Shown here piece after piece: positions 10,894 through 21,520 of a DNA stretch of 64,000 bases (positions within the stretch are counted from its first letter, which is position 1; every line of letters starts with the position of its first letter). The notes below the pieces were generated by a model. It saw only the letters and a program-made list of their open reading frames with translations. It was not told the DNA's origin and did not search any database. Source of the DNA: Molanna angustata (lineage: Eukaryota > Arthropoda > Insecta > Trichoptera > Molannidae). The position numbers and the translations under genes were made by a program. The stretch covers positions 2,715,364 through 2,779,363 of the forward strand of contig OY754978.1 in NCBI GenBank assembly GCA_963576475.1. The letters run 5' to 3'.

Positions 10894-11356
10894 TTTAGAA
10901 TATATTGTCTTTACATATTACACACATCTTTAGTACTGACCGATGGTCTGAAGTCAACGGTTATGTGTGTTTCGAGGTCCTTCCGAAAAAAAATGATAAA
11001 AGTATTTTTTTGGCGCTTTGTGTTTTGTTTCATATTTTGTTAATTACAGACATTTCTATAAGATATTGTGATTTGGATCATTGCTTGGTGAATCACTATA
11101 TAAATTAAACCAAAAAAGTAAGTATTATTGTGGATTTAAGAGTAATATAAACATATTTATATCAAATTCTGGAAAATAATAGACAGAGGAGAAAAGTAAC
11201 AGTGTGTTACAACCCTCCTATATGTAGTTTCCTAATAAGTTTGTTCATTATATTTTTATGCTTTATTTAGATTTTAATAAACTCCAAAACGGGAGCGGAC
11301 GTGAATAATTTAATTGAATTGAATTATTTACATTTTCACTTTTGTTCTCTTTTCAG

Positions 11357-11620
11357 AATACAGAACAAGTATACGAGGAAGACTGAGCGTGGTTTAGCCA
11401 GTTCAGAAATGTATGAGCAGGCTGCAGAAGAAATTCTGCAACGCGCCAGAGTTTAAGAGAAGCGGCACGCTCTTATAATCTTTGCCACAGACAAAAATCT
11501 ACCTCATCATCTGACGAAGATGATTATTATTGTATTATCTGCACAGTGGCTTTTAAAACAACCGTCCAAAAGAGCAATGGGTTCACCCATTATGTGTGCC
11601 ACAATTGTTTATCTGAATAA
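11357..11620 (+). pseudogene. Deleted pogo-type transposase (DNA-binding N-term joined to C-term zinc motif)
   Basis: The frame starts just after a good splice acceptor (TTTGTTCTCTTTTCAG, 11341-11356). It reads KYTRKTERGLASSEMYEQAA then EEILQRAR, and after a one-base frameshift near 11451 continues SLREAARSYNLCH: the helix-turn-helix of the psq/CENP-B class used by pogo transposases. It then passes into a serine/acidic stretch (STSSSDEDD) and a Cys/His cluster, CIIC...HYVCHNC, ending at TAA 11618-11620. The roughly 300-residue DDE catalytic core that should lie between is absent, so this is an internal-deletion derivative that could bind but not cut. AATAAA signals follow at 11645 and 11693. 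The family call rests on motif reading only. Confidence 0.65.
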
Positions 11621-11949
11621 TTTTTATGAACTACTTTTAATATAAATAAATTATAATGTAATTGTAACAATGTTGAACTTTTATATTCAAACAATAAAAT
11701 GTATTCTGTTGGTTCTAAATATTTGTATGGTGGTACAATCCTCCTCATTAGGTGTTACAACCCACCTGATAAAACGTGTTTTTATCAGACATATGATCAG
11801 TAAATTTATAAATTTATATTCTAATAATCTAGTTTAAATAATAACCTTTCAAATCAATATTTTCTTTTTTCGTTCAAATTAATAATTAACTCTCCATGTA
11901 CTGAAATCCAAATTTTGTTACGTTTCTCCTAGGTCTCCCCTACATGTGC

Positions 11950-12585
11950 TCATGAGGAAGGAAAAGGAATGGTAGGAAGTGGTAAATCAGAATCACTGCA
12001 ACGTTATCAACCCCTCATCAATGCCTCGAAAACTTGAGACTTGAATCTGGCTTTTGTGTGTTGATGGATGTCCACCGCACCAAAAAAATGAATTATAATT
12101 ACTGCAAGCTAGTTGTATGTATGAATTTTGGCAATAGTTTGTTGTACATTGTGGAAGCCTAAATGTGGAAGTAGTTCTTGTTCGTCTCAGAGGGCAATTA
12201 AAGTTAATATTTTGGAGAAGATCGTTTGAGTCTAATATGTTATTTAAAAGTTTGTTTAAATACATCATGTCAGCTACTGTTCGCCTGTTTTCCAAAGTCA
12301 TAATCTTGTGGTGACGGGCAGAGAGTTTATAGCTACTGAAATATAACCTACATCTGTAGTTCAGGTGTATGAACAGCGTGTTTATTCTACTTTATCGATT
12401 ATAAGCTAAAATACTCATTCTAATCATTTTTCAAATTTTACAAATTTGTATATCTAATACTCGCTTAGACCCCATTAGACTGAAGGAAATATGATTAGTG
12501 CTTCTCATTTTTTTCAATTGTTAAATGTTTCAAAGTGACTTCATGCTCACGAAACTTAAAATTTGATATTTTTTTAGAAACATAT
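11950..12585. other. Unrecognised AT-rich DNA
   Basis: No supported gene. A minus-strand frame at 11993-12301 has no recognisable motif. Confidence 0.35.
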
Positions 12586-12589
12586 TGCT

Positions 12590-12770
12590 AAAAAGGCACA
12601 TCATTTTATTAAGTCATAATAAAATATTTAAATCAAAAATAATTTAACAAACTCATTCCAAGAAAATGCTGAAACTTTACATAATTTGAATACTTTGTAG
12701 AGTGACTTAGTAGCGAGAAGTATAGCGTTGGCCACAATCCCCTCGTTTAATTTTATTTGTATTCAAAAAA
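12590..12770 (+). repeat. Dispersed repeat, second copy at 60230-60420
   Basis: Shared blocks: ATAATAAAATATT, ATCAAAAATAATTTAACAAA, GAAAATGCTG, GAGTGACTT and GTTGGCCACAA. No coding or terminal structure is seen, so the type of element is unknown. Confidence 0.6.
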
Positions 12771-12799
12771 CCAGTAATATCTCACAGAATACATAATAT

Positions 12800-12925
12800 C
12801 TCACAGATTCTGACCGGTGATACAGTGAAAAATAATTGTGTCTCCACCGAGAATCGAATTAGTGATTTTTGGCTCAGGTGTCAGATGTCTCACCAACTGA
12901 AGCACAAAGGCCGACAATTCTATCA
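12800..12925 (-). mobile_element. SINE family B (tRNA-derived), partial
   Basis: The minus strand reads GGCCTTTGTGCTTCAGTTGG, then GATTCTCGGTGGAGACACAA, the tRNA-like head and first body block of the SINE at 21345 and 56040. The B box is weak here. Confidence 0.65.
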
Positions 12926-12934
12926 AAAATAGTT

Positions 12935-13010
12935 TCCGTGACACAGTTGGTAAGCTGTTTGGCTTCTGTGCAGGCGTCCTGGGTTCGATTCCTAGAATAG
13001 AATAAATTTA
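12935..13010 (+). mobile_element. SINE family A head with short tail
   Basis: GTGACACAGTTGGTAAGC (A-box-like) and GGGTTCGATTCC (B box) give a tRNA-like pol III promoter. It ends in an A-rich stretch at about 13010-13026 without the normal SINE A body. Confidence 0.6.
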
Positions 13011-13030
13011 TTTACATTAAAAAAAATGTT

Positions 13031-13261
13031 AAGCTCTGTAAGGTGTCGTACTTCGGCCATATTCTGAGAGGTGAAGAATATACCATCCTTCAGCTTGTCA
13101 CAAAAAGGAAGATTGTGGGGCAAAGAGGGGTCGGAAGAAGGCGAATTTCCTGGCTACGAAACATCCGGGAATGGACTGGTTTAATAACTTTAGTGGAGCT
13201 GTTTCACACTGCCCAGGACAGGGAGGCTGTCGTCTCACAGATTTTCTATGGTGGTCGTTAA
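13031..13261 (+). pseudogene. LINE C-terminal tail (RTE-like 'YFGHI' type)
   Basis: The frame reads VSYFGHILRGEEYTILQLV, KRKIVGQRGVGRRRISWLRN and then IREWTGLITLVELFHTAQDR before ending at 13261. This is the standard end of a widespread insect LINE polyprotein (YFGHIxRG, GxRGxGRRxxSWLRNxRxW, ELFxxAxDR). The catalytic domains are missing. A 60-bp fragment of the same tail (EELFRAVKDRDVN) lies at about 29993-30050. Confidence 0.75.
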
Positions 13262-13267
13262 TGGTCG

Positions 13268-13825
13268 TTAATATTTTTTTTTAACATGTCCACGTAGGGG
13301 ACACCAGCTATTAGGATTTGGGTCCATTTTACTCTTCCGAAGAAGCGCACTACGTAGCGTTGGGAGGGATTTGCAATCTAGAAAATAGTTTATTAATTCG
13401 GATTTTAAAAAGACCCGGGTTGTACGAAGGAGGAAACACAGAACTCGGAAGATCGTTCCACAGTCGGGCTGCTGTATTAATAAAGGAGTTCGAGAAGCGA
13501 CTTGTTCGTATATGTTGAAGGTCCACTGGGAATGGGTGCTGCGATTGAGTAAAGCGAGTGACTCTGTTGCGAGTGGGTGGAGGAGGGACCAAAGATGCAA
13601 GTTCTTCTGAGCAATTCCCGTGGTAGTATCTATAGAATAAACTTAAAATACCGACTCTGCGTCTGTGTTCTAGTGATTGCAATCCATCAGTCAGTGATGG
13701 ATCATCAATCAGACGTATAGCACGCTTTTGGACAGCGTCGAGGGTATTCAGTAGATATTGGTGGGCGCCACTCCAGAGGTGACTACCATATTCAATAATT
13801 GGACGTATTTGCGCTTTGTGGAGTA
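13268..13825 (-). pseudogene. LINE C-terminal region (jockey/CR1-like), 5' truncated
   Basis: The minus strand from about 13825 reads IRPIIEYGSHLWSGAHQYLL, then LDAVQKRAIRLIDDPSLTDG, then LEHRRRVGILSLFYRYYHG, and, near the end, SRFSNSFINTAARLWNDLPS and VFPPSYNPGLFKIRIN, stopping at 13350-13352. This is the conserved region after the reverse transcriptase domain in insect jockey/CR1-type LINEs, intact in frame over about 155 codons. The 3' UTR runs to an A9 tail (T9 on the plus strand, about 13271-13280). A direct repeat TGGTCGTTAA/TGGTCGTTAA sits at the tail (13252-13271) and may be target duplication or slippage. Confidence 0.8.
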
Positions 13826-13844
13826 CGCACGGGAAGAAGAAGAA

Positions 13845-14030
13845 GAAATTCAGAAATTGCCATATGGCAATAAAGTCTCCTCTTACGCAGGGTGCAAGGA
13901 AGAGAGTTCAGTGGTCGCGAGATCGAATCCTGTCTCGGACGACTATAGCACAAGCACTTATGCTAAATTTAGGGAACGTAGGAAGCAGTATATCTATTTG
14001 TTCAACAAGGACATATTCATTTTGTAAATA
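13845..14030 (+). mobile_element. Chimeric SINE (3' of SINE A joined to SINE C)
   Basis: AAATTGCCATATGGCAATAA and CGCAGGGTGCAAGG are the end of SINE A. They run directly into GTGGTCGCGAGATCGAATCC...TAGCACAAGCACTTATGC, which is SINE C (compare 32788-32950) from just before its B box. The join lacks the SINE C 5' half. Confidence 0.65.
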
Positions 14031-14870
14031 TAAAAAACAAACTAACGACAAACAATATTCCAAAGAAGATTTTCGTTTCTCGATAGTGTTGCCAAGCATC
14101 CAATATTATTAATTTGAGGGTTGCTCGATAAAAAAAATAATCTGTGTTATCAAATAAGGATGACATTGTTTGTGTCTATAAGAGGGTGTGAACCATGGAC
14201 CTATTAATTGTGCTAAACTAGAACTTAAGATAACCTTGACCTCGGATAAATTATGGTTCAATTGTTTGTTCTCAAGAGAATATCTATTTCGTTATGTATT
14301 TTGTTTACAGTACTGTTTTACTCTATATAAAAGGACACAACATACTCTAATATAGAGGAGTTGGGGGTAAATTAACTATATTTACTCTACATTTTTGTGT
14401 AATATTAATACTGTAAAAAATCTCTCTATTCCAGAGGGTATTTTCCTTGCATGGTGGGATTCGATTTTCAATAAACTTGATTTTCCAACAATAAACTATT
14501 ATTATATTTTAAAATAGTATAAATTCAAGATTAATAGTTCTGTAAACCTACAAGTTATAATCTAAGTTTGTTTACTAGAGGAGGTTTATCTATAATAATA
14601 ATCTATTGTTCTTTTTGTCTTAATTACATTTTTTTATTGTTCCCTATTCAATATTATTTATAAATTTTAATTATTCACCCTTGCATAGAAACAGCTTAAA
14701 TGATATATAAATATTATTATATTATTCCAGTTGGGGGACACCTGTCTAAATGTACTTTTATTACTTTGATATTCAAATGGTTCTGAACCAAACTAAACAA
14801 CTATCAATATATTTATTAATATATTTATCCATGTATTCTACAGATGTCACTTTCATCTAGGTTTTCATCT
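14031..14870. other. AT-rich DNA with one TATA-box-like site
   Basis: No supported gene. A strong TATA-like sequence, CTATATAAAAGG, lies at 14323-14334, but no arthropod initiator or reading frame sits at the right distance, so no promoter call is made. Confidence 0.3.
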
Positions 14871-14874
14871 TAAA

Positions 14875-15836
14875 CTAGTTGAATGTAACACATGAGATCC
14901 AACTGTCGATAGCGATAGTATGTATAGTTGAAGAATAAAAATCAAACTATAAACCCATAAATCCAAATTATTGAAAATTTTAGCATATGTTGGTATGTAT
15001 GTCAAGTATGGACAGTATGGAGGTCAGTCCTCTTTTCCTACCCGGAATATGAAAATGTCATGATGGTTCTGTATGTATGTTTGGAGATTAAGTACCTATC
15101 AAACTATACATATTGTGTATAGGCGACTGCCATACAAATTGTATGAAGCAATGTCGTCACTAAATTCAATTTTTATAAAAATCGTTAAAAATAATTTGAG
15201 ATGTGATAATACAATTGTGATATTTTTTATAGGAAATTAAATTATCTAGTTGAGGTGTTTCGGCTTTTTTTGATATTTTTAAAAAAATTGGAAATATAGG
15301 CAGTTAAACTCATAAATTTATCATAAAAAAAATATTTTTCTTCATAAAAAATGTTTGAGAAACCCTGAAATTAAAAAAAAAACTAATTTGAGATTTTGTA
15401 TTAAATCTATGATTATACCAAATTTCAGCGTTCTAGCTTTTATGGTTTCTGAGATACATGGAAAAATAAACCAATAATTCAAAAGTTGATAACCCCTGAC
15501 TGAAACAAAAATTCACCATTCTGAGTATAAAAGTTTTGTATGATTATAAGTGTTTATATATTTTGAAATTTTGGGCTCTGTAAATTGAGCGGATCAAAAG
15601 TTATAAGGGGGGGGGGGCAGACACACAGACACACAAAACTCACATAAAATGTTCTACTCCGAATTCTGAGTAAATCCATGAATAGGAACATATATGCTGC
15701 GAGGCCTCTAGTTGGTGTTATTAGCATGCAAAAAGTCCACTACGCCATACAAAATGTTCCTTCGTACACGCATCTTGGCTTAATAATGTCGATTCATTCA
15801 GAGAATTGAATTCTCATGAACGAATCGATAGTTGGA
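14875..15836 (-). mobile_element. Helitron H1, copy E, full length
   Basis: On the minus strand it begins A|TCCAACTATCGATTCG (15836) and ends ATCGACAGTTGGATCTCATG...CAACTAG|T (14875), about 960 bp. Subterminal inverted repeats and the end hairpin are kept. It belongs with copies A, D and G. Confidence 0.8.
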
Positions 15837-15849
15837 TAATAAATATTTT

Positions 15850-16045
15850 ACACATACATACAATCACAGCATATTCCGCAATTCGAGGTGACCAGGTGTG
15901 CATTACCTTATAAAAGGAAGCAAGACACATGCGTGCATGCCCACACAATTGTCTCGTACATTCAGAATGTGTAATGGTGAACCTCATTGCTGAACTATGT
16001 GAGATGTTATTGTTGCCTGTTGTATTTTCGATTACCCGGTTCTTC
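15850..16045 (+). repeat. Dispersed repeat R, second copy at 61988-62215 (-)
   Basis: The two copies share TGCTGAACTATGTGAGATGT, TTGCCTGTTGTATTTTCGAT and ACCTTATAAAAGG-like blocks over about 200 bp. They are in opposite orientation. Element type unknown; no pol III boxes or coding seen. Confidence 0.65.
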
Positions 16046-16545
16046 AGGATCACTAGTACAATTCAAAATCATTAATATAATTTTATTTTATTAACATATT
16101 GAAAGTAAACACGTTTGGGTACTTCTCTATACATTACTTTCAAATAAGTTATCATTGAAGTTGATCTTGATCATCCATCAATATATGTTATGTTACCTCT
16201 TCATAGATCCTTAATTACACTTACACATGTCCTCACATCATCCTTTTACACATACATACACCCCCTCACAAATACACTTGGTTTTATAATTGTTCGTTTT
16301 TCAATATGGAGTAATGCAATATATCTAATTAAAACATTAATTAGGGCGGAAAATTAAATGTTTTTGTTTGATGTTGCCACTTTAACCCGACTTCCTCTTC
16401 TCGGGGAAACCGGTGTAAATAGTCCCAAGACAAGACTCGGGGGGTTTAATTAAAAACTTTAATTAGATGTAAAAGGAAAACGTACTATTGAAGAAATACA
16501 AAATATTTCTGAGGCTCTTTCTAGACTCTCCCACCGTACAGAGAT
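16046..16545. other. Unrecognised DNA
   Basis: A stretch CACTTACACATGTCC...CCCCCTCACAAATACAC (about 16210-16280) resembles LINE 3' UTR at 32330-32400. Nothing else is assignable. Confidence 0.35.
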
Positions 16546-16547
16546 TT

Positions 16548-16989
16548 AATTGAACCTGAACCTATTATATTGTACAACATTCTTGTGTGGGGACATACAT
16601 TTAAAACATACCTTATGCTATTAGAAAGATTACAAAAACGTTTAATTAGGTGTATGTTACCTAAAAATAGAGCTATTTGTTTGAAAAGGGAGGGAAAGAG
16701 TATTTTCGCAGAAACCAAAATAATGACAGCTTAGCAAAATCATAAATACAGATTTATTCTACAAAATTACTTTAAAAATGAATACAAAACACCTGTAACA
16801 AATAAGTATAAGACCAGACAAGTAACTTTCGGTAAATATAATATACCTAGAGTAAATAACTATTACGGTGAAAGAACACTGCAGTATTCAATACCAACAT
16901 TTTTTAACAGCTTGCCCTCAGACTTAATTGGATTAAATTCGTTTAATAAAATCAAAAGATCCCGTAAAAAAAACATTTTTAACGAATAA
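16548..16989 (+). pseudogene. LINE C-terminal region with one stop, plus 3' UTR to about 17265
   Basis: The frame reads PIILYNILVWGHTFKTYLML, then LERLQKRLIRCMLP, one TAG near 16731, and then KYNIPRVNNYYGERTLQYSI and PTFFNSLPSDLIGLNSFNKI, ending at TAA. YGxxLWG-like, LxRLQKRxIR and PxxFNSLPxDL are typical of post-reverse-transcriptase LINE regions. The 3' UTR carries the hairpin at 17205-17233 and ends in an A-rich tail at about 17259-17300. Apart from the single stop it is fairly well preserved. Confidence 0.75.
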
Positions 16990-17204
16990 TGTTCTATTCC
17001 TTCCTTTTATTTTATTATTTTATTACTTTTCCTTTTGTTTTTGTTCTTACTCTATTGTGTTTTTTGGGTTTTCTTCTATATGTTTTTTTTTGTTGTTGTT
17101 TTTATTCTAGTGTTGTTTTGGATTTTTATATTGTTAAACAAAATTCATTTTTTTTGTCATTGTTGGTTAGTTTAAGTTAGCATTTATATTGTATGATATA
17201 GAAA

Positions 17205-17233
17205 CCCACTGATAACCATATATGGTTAGTGGG
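17205..17233 (+). other. LINE 3' UTR hairpin
   Basis: CCCACT...AACCAT-AT-ATGGTT...AGTGGG forms a strong stem-loop just upstream of the A-rich tail. In LINEs such 3' hairpins can be the site the reverse transcriptase recognises; that role is inferred here. Confidence 0.6.
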
Positions 17234-17453
17234 ATCTTTTATAAATGAAATTATGTTGAAAAAAAAAATTAATTAAAAATAAAAAAAATTAAAATAGTTA
17301 CAGTCTTATTCCATGAAAACGAATAAGTATATGATAATATAACATGTGCCAAAAAATGTCTCCTTTACACACGAGTGCTTGTACTCTGGTAAAGGGAAAC
17401 ATGTTTTTACTTACTGTGTATCTTTTTCTATATTTTTAAATTTTTTTTATATA

Positions 17454-17590
17454 TCTATATATATAAAAATGGATGTATGTATATTTGTTTGTTTATTTGT
17501 ATGTTCGTGATGAACTCCTAAATCGACCATACGATTGCGATGAAACTTTGGGAATTCGTTCAGCTCATTCAGGAGAAGGTTTATGCATTA
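17454..17590 (+). mobile_element. Left end of another Helitron family (H3), probable
   Basis: A|TCTATATATATAAAAATGGA followed by ATGTATGTATATTTG and CGATTGCGATGAAACTTTGG resembles the 5' ends of common insect Helitrons. The relative at 54475-55213 has the same style of end. No right end was found. Confidence 0.4.
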
Positions 17591-17960
17591 TAATTTATTT
17601 ATTTATTTATTCGATATCTCTTCACAAGAATTTAAAAAAATATCTATTTGGGATCATTTAATATTAGGTTTTCCATAAGCGCACATAAGGAAGCGTATTT
17701 GAAGTTAAATTCAATTATTTAACTTCTCAAAGAAAAGTTATTGAAAAATTATCTATTTGGTATTGCAAGAAAATTTTAAATAAAAATAAATAACATTTAA
17801 ATAAATCAAGGATCAAATAAATAAACAAAAAAATTTTAAATTAACAGATAAATAAATAAATAAATCAATGATCGAATAAGTAAATAAATGAATGAAGACA
17901 TAAAGAAGTGAATAAATAAATAAATGAAAAAATAATAAGAAAAAAATACTATATACCCAT
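17591..17960. repeat. Low-complexity TTTA/AAAT stretches
   Basis: Scattered ATAAATAAATAAAT and TTTATTTATTTATT runs, no gene. Confidence 0.6.
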
Positions 17961-17967
17961 ATATAAA

Positions 17968-18408
17968 ATGGTATATCATATAAAACTGGTCATTAGAACA
18001 GTTGTGACATACGGGTGTGAGGCGTGGACAATGACAAAAAAGTCCGCAGAGGTACTGGACACCTTCGAGAGGAGGGTGCTGCGTAGAATACTGGGGCCCG
18101 TGAATGATGGCGAAGCCTGGAGAGTGCACTACAACGATGAGCATCTACAAGGCACAAAGAATATCTGTACATGCCAGACTGAACAGGCTAAGATGTGCAG
18201 AGAATGCCGTCATCACGGGCAAAAAAGGATCATGGAAGGGCACCCAGGTGGAAAAAGGAGGGTCAGGAGGCCAAGGCTACGGTGGGAAAACGAAGTTAGG
18301 AGGGATACTGCCGAACTGCTCCAGGCAACAGAATGGAAGGCCGAGGCGGGAGACAGGAGAGGTTGGGGGCGAAGACTCATGGATGCCAAGGCTCGATATG
18401 GGCCGTAG
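17968..18408 (+). pseudogene. LINE C-terminal region (RTE-like), internally shifted
   Basis: VIRTVVTYGCEAWTMTKK, then LDTFERRVLRRILGPVNDG and AWRVHYNDE match the start of the post-RT region. After a stretch in the wrong frame it resumes with KRIMEGHPGGKRRVRRPRLR, then WENEVRRDTAELL, and ends GDRRGWGRRLMDAKARYGP. The piece between (HLQGTKNICTC) is where the conserved RLRWxGHVxRM motif should be, so a pair of frameshifts has scrambled it. The tail continues into AGAGTCATTGAAGAAGAAG, the usual RTE 3' end. Confidence 0.75.
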
Positions 18409-18505
18409 AGTCATTGAAGAAGAAGAAAATATAAAACATGGATAATGCTTAAGGTTCAACTACCTATATTTGTTTGAATAATTAAATAAAATTATAAATG
18501 AATGA

Positions 18506-20605
18506 ATGAATAGGGTGATTGGGTCGGACCATGTTCTATTGCCTAAACTCAAAGAAAGATTATATGAAATTGGAATATCGACTAAATTATCTTCGTTCAT
18601 TACGAACCTTTTAATCAACAGAGAAATCACACTCGACACACCCCAAAACTATCCAATTAATCTAACAGTGTTTAAAGGACTACTCCAGGGTTCTGCTCTT
18701 AGCCCATTGTTATTCAACTTGTATTTGAGTGATATTTTTTCAAAAATACCCTCTAACACTAAAACACTTTGCTTTGCAGATGACATTTTTATACACATCA
18801 CGGGAAAATATCTGTTATCGATAGAAAGGAAATTAAAATCAGCACTCGAACTCATATATTTGTGGTTAACTTCGCATGGATTAGAACTTTCAATCGAAAA
18901 ATGTAAAGCTATAATATTCACCAAAAAAAGATGTATACCTCAATTGAAAATCTTTGTACAAAACCAAGAAATCCCAATAGCTAGCTCAGTCAAACTGTTA
19001 GGAGTAATATTTGATTCAAAACTGTTATGGAACGAATACACATATTATCTTTATTCTAAAGCACAAATGGGACTAAATATGATGAGAGCGATTTCACGAG
19101 TCTGGTGGGGATGTCACCCTATCACGCAAAAAATGTTCTATAGTGCATATATTCGTAGTTTATTGGAATACGCAACGTTTATAATAGAACCCACTTCAAA
19201 AAAAATCTATCCAAATTAGACAGAATTAATAATTGGGTCTATGAAGTACCCCCAATAAACACTCTACAAGTTGAAGTGGTAGATCCACCTTTACACTTGA
19301 GGAGACAATTGTGTACAGATAAGTTCTTCCTCAGATATTTCGCATTTGAATCTCATCCGCTCGTCAACCTAGTCAGACAATCATTTAATGCAATAACTAA
19401 TGATCATTCAAGAATCAATCGTCCCAAACCATTATTAATTAATAGCTGGCAGATGTACAATAATATATTACCACATATTCAGCGTTACAAATCACTGCCA
19501 TTGTACACAACACCTTTTGAACATGTACACAACACACATTGTACATGTACACAACACCTTTTGAACATGTACACAACACACATTGTACACAACACCTTTT
19601 GAACATTTAATTAACATCCCAGAGGTATTTCTGTCCTCTGGAATCGAGAACACGCCATATGCAAATAATCAGTTTAATAATGTAATAGAATCTAACTGGA
19701 AAGACTGGAACTTATTTTTCACAGACGGCTCAAAATCCTCTTCCTCACAATCTACCGGTGCCGCAGTGTACAACTCTAATCTAGCCATCGAGCACACCAT
19801 AACCCTGTATAAACAATATTCAGTTTTCACAGCAGAGGCTGTCGCAATACTAGAAGCACTAACAATTATTAAATCTAAATCATGTCATAAATCTGTTATC
19901 TTTTCCGATTGTCTAAATGTTTTGCAAAAAAATAAAAATCCACTTTTCTCATTTTCCGTAGATGAAATATGCCTTAGTATAAGATCACAGATATATCAAC
20001 TTTGCCAGAGTAAAAAAAAAGTTATTCTAGCCTGGATTAGATTTGTTATTCTAGTTATTCTAGTCATTGCAGGAAACGAAAAAGCTGACCATCTAGCTAA
20101 AAGAGCATCCGAAAATTTAGAGGTAAATTACCAATTCAAAATCCCATCTTCTCATATTCTAGTAAACTGCAAAATAAATCTGTTTAATGACTGGTCACAA
20201 CAATGGGCTGAATCATCGACTTCAAAAGGAAAAAAATACGCATCAATTCAATCCAATATCGCAAAAATTCCGTGGTATAATAATTTAAGATTGGACAAAC
20301 TAACGGTGTCGACAATTTGTCGGATGCGAATAGGACACTGTTGTCTTAGTATAGTATCACCTAGGTACAAGTTGATTGAATATCGTGGACTCGATCCTCT
20401 GCGATTGTGGTGTGGTGATGGAGAGAAGGAGGATTTGAACCATGTCCTTTTTAGCTGCTCTAAATATAATACAAATGGTCTTTATTTCAAAATGAGCCCA
20501 TATAGTCCGCTTCCAGTAAACGTGAATACTCTTTTATCACATATGAACCCCATGACATTGAAAATTTTATCCAACTTCCTAAAAGTACATAATTTGAAGA
20601 TCTAA
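18506..20605 (+). pseudogene. I-type LINE: reverse transcriptase plus RNase H, decayed
   Basis: A 2.1-kb 5'-truncated LINE. The first frame (18506-19219) has the RT core: GLLQGSALSPLLFNLYLSDI, then motif C FADD (about residues 90-93), then LGVIFDSKLLWNEYTYYL. A shift in an A8 run near 19196 moves the frame; it goes on with INTLQVEVVDPPLHLRRQLC until the tandem repeat at 19497-19606. The last frame (to 20605) is an RNase H domain: FFTDGSKSS (D), TAEAVAILEAL (E), IFSDCLNVL (D), AGNEKADHLAKRA (D). The conserved segment with a histidine before AGNEKAD is overwritten by a short duplication of GTTATTCTA (about 20040-20075). A C-terminal Cys/His motif follows (WCGDG...DLNHVLFSC). RNase H plus the CxC/H tail points to the I superfamily. 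It is dead because of the shifts. Confidence 0.8.
19497..19606. repeat. Short tandem repeat inside the I-type LINE
   Basis: GTACACAACACCTTTTGAAC and ATGTACACAACACACATT alternate about three times; the unit has expanded within LINE coding sequence. Confidence 0.8.
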
Positions 20606-20761
20606 TATAGATCTACAATATAATTAAACTTGTTACATGCCGAATAACACTACAAACGTTGGTGAACGGCCAGAAACAAAAAAAAATAGGGTCGGAACGG
20701 ACTGTTCCGGAACGGAAGGGAAAAAATACGGAAATATAATTAGCGAATCTAGATAAGAATG

Positions 20762-21155
20762 TTTATTTTATTTTATTTCATTTCATTTCATTTCATTTCA
20801 TTTCATTTCATTTCATTTCATTTCATTTCATTTCATTTCATTTCATTTCATTTCATTTCATTTCATTTCATTTCATTTCATTTCATTTCATTTCATTTCA
20901 TTTCATTTCATTTCATTTCATTTCATTTTATTTCATTTTATTTTATTTTATTTTATTTTATTTTATTTTATTTTATTTTATTTTATTTTATTTTATTTTA
21001 TTTTATTTTATTTTATTTTATTTTATTTTATTTTATTTTATTTTATTTTATTTTATTTTATTTTATTTTATTTTATTTTATTTTATTTTATTTTATTTTA
21101 TTTTATTTTATTTTATTTTATTTTATTTTATTTTATTTTATTTTATTTTATTTTA
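20762..21155. repeat. Pentanucleotide array, (TTTCA)n then (TTTTA)n
   Basis: About 33 TTTCA units (20772-20935) change, over a short mixed zone, to about 43 TTTTA units (to 21155). The long open frame over it is an artefact of lacking stop triplets. Confidence 0.97.
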
Positions 21156-21344
21156 TACAAAGTATACAAACAATAACTGGACAAAATATAGGTACAGGTG
21201 ATAAATAATAAAAAGGAAACATAATTTTTATATATTTGAAGGTAAATAATTAAACAGGCAGGACAACGTCTGCCGGGTCTCAGTGTATTATAAATTAAAA
21301 TAAAAAAATCGATAAAATATACGATTTACACACACATTGTTGCA

Positions 21345-21520
21345 AGTCGGCCTTCGCGGGTTGGTTTGGTATGTGACTGCTAATCCAAAAGTCCCGGGAT
21401 CGATTCCCGGCGGAGACACAGTTTTTTAACTGTGTTTTCAGTCAGGATCTGTGAGACCATAAATCTCCATAATGTGGCAACTTGTTATTGGGTGCGTGTT
21501 AAATTTAAATTTGTTAAAGT
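21345..21520 (+). mobile_element. SINE family B (tRNA-derived)
   Basis: Head: GCGGGTTGGTTTGG (degenerate A box) and GGGATCGATTCCCGG (B box). Body: GGAGACACAGTTTTTTAACT, GTCAGGATCTGTGAGACC, then AATGTGGCAACTTGTTATTG and GGTGCGTGTTAAATTTAAA. Other copies: 12800, 43755, 56040, 57055. Confidence 0.8.

Larger units (their letters stand above)
7483..11940. mobile_element. pogo/Tigger-like DNA transposon, 4.46 kb, defective
   Basis: The ends are inverted copies: GGGGAGACCTAGGAGGAAAG at 7483 and, reversed, CTCCTAGGTCTCCCC ending at 11940 (24 bp, few mismatches). A TA lies outside each end (7481-7482, 11941-11942), the target duplication of Tc1/mariner/pogo elements. A transposase remnant with a pogo-type DNA-binding domain lies near the right end (11357-11620). 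Most of the length is filler: a Helitron (8143-9142), a roughly 145-bp tandem repeat, an 18-bp minisatellite and another Helitron-like end. The CATG just outside both TAs means the original target was the palindrome CATGTACATG, or that the inverted repeats are slightly longer. Confidence 0.7.

Noticed and set aside
14323..14334. Host gene promoter (CTATATAAAAGG)
   Set aside because: No initiator at the right distance and no coding sequence downstream.
20759..21208. 149-codon Phe/Ile/Ser-rich frame
   Set aside because: Translation of a pentanucleotide microsatellite.
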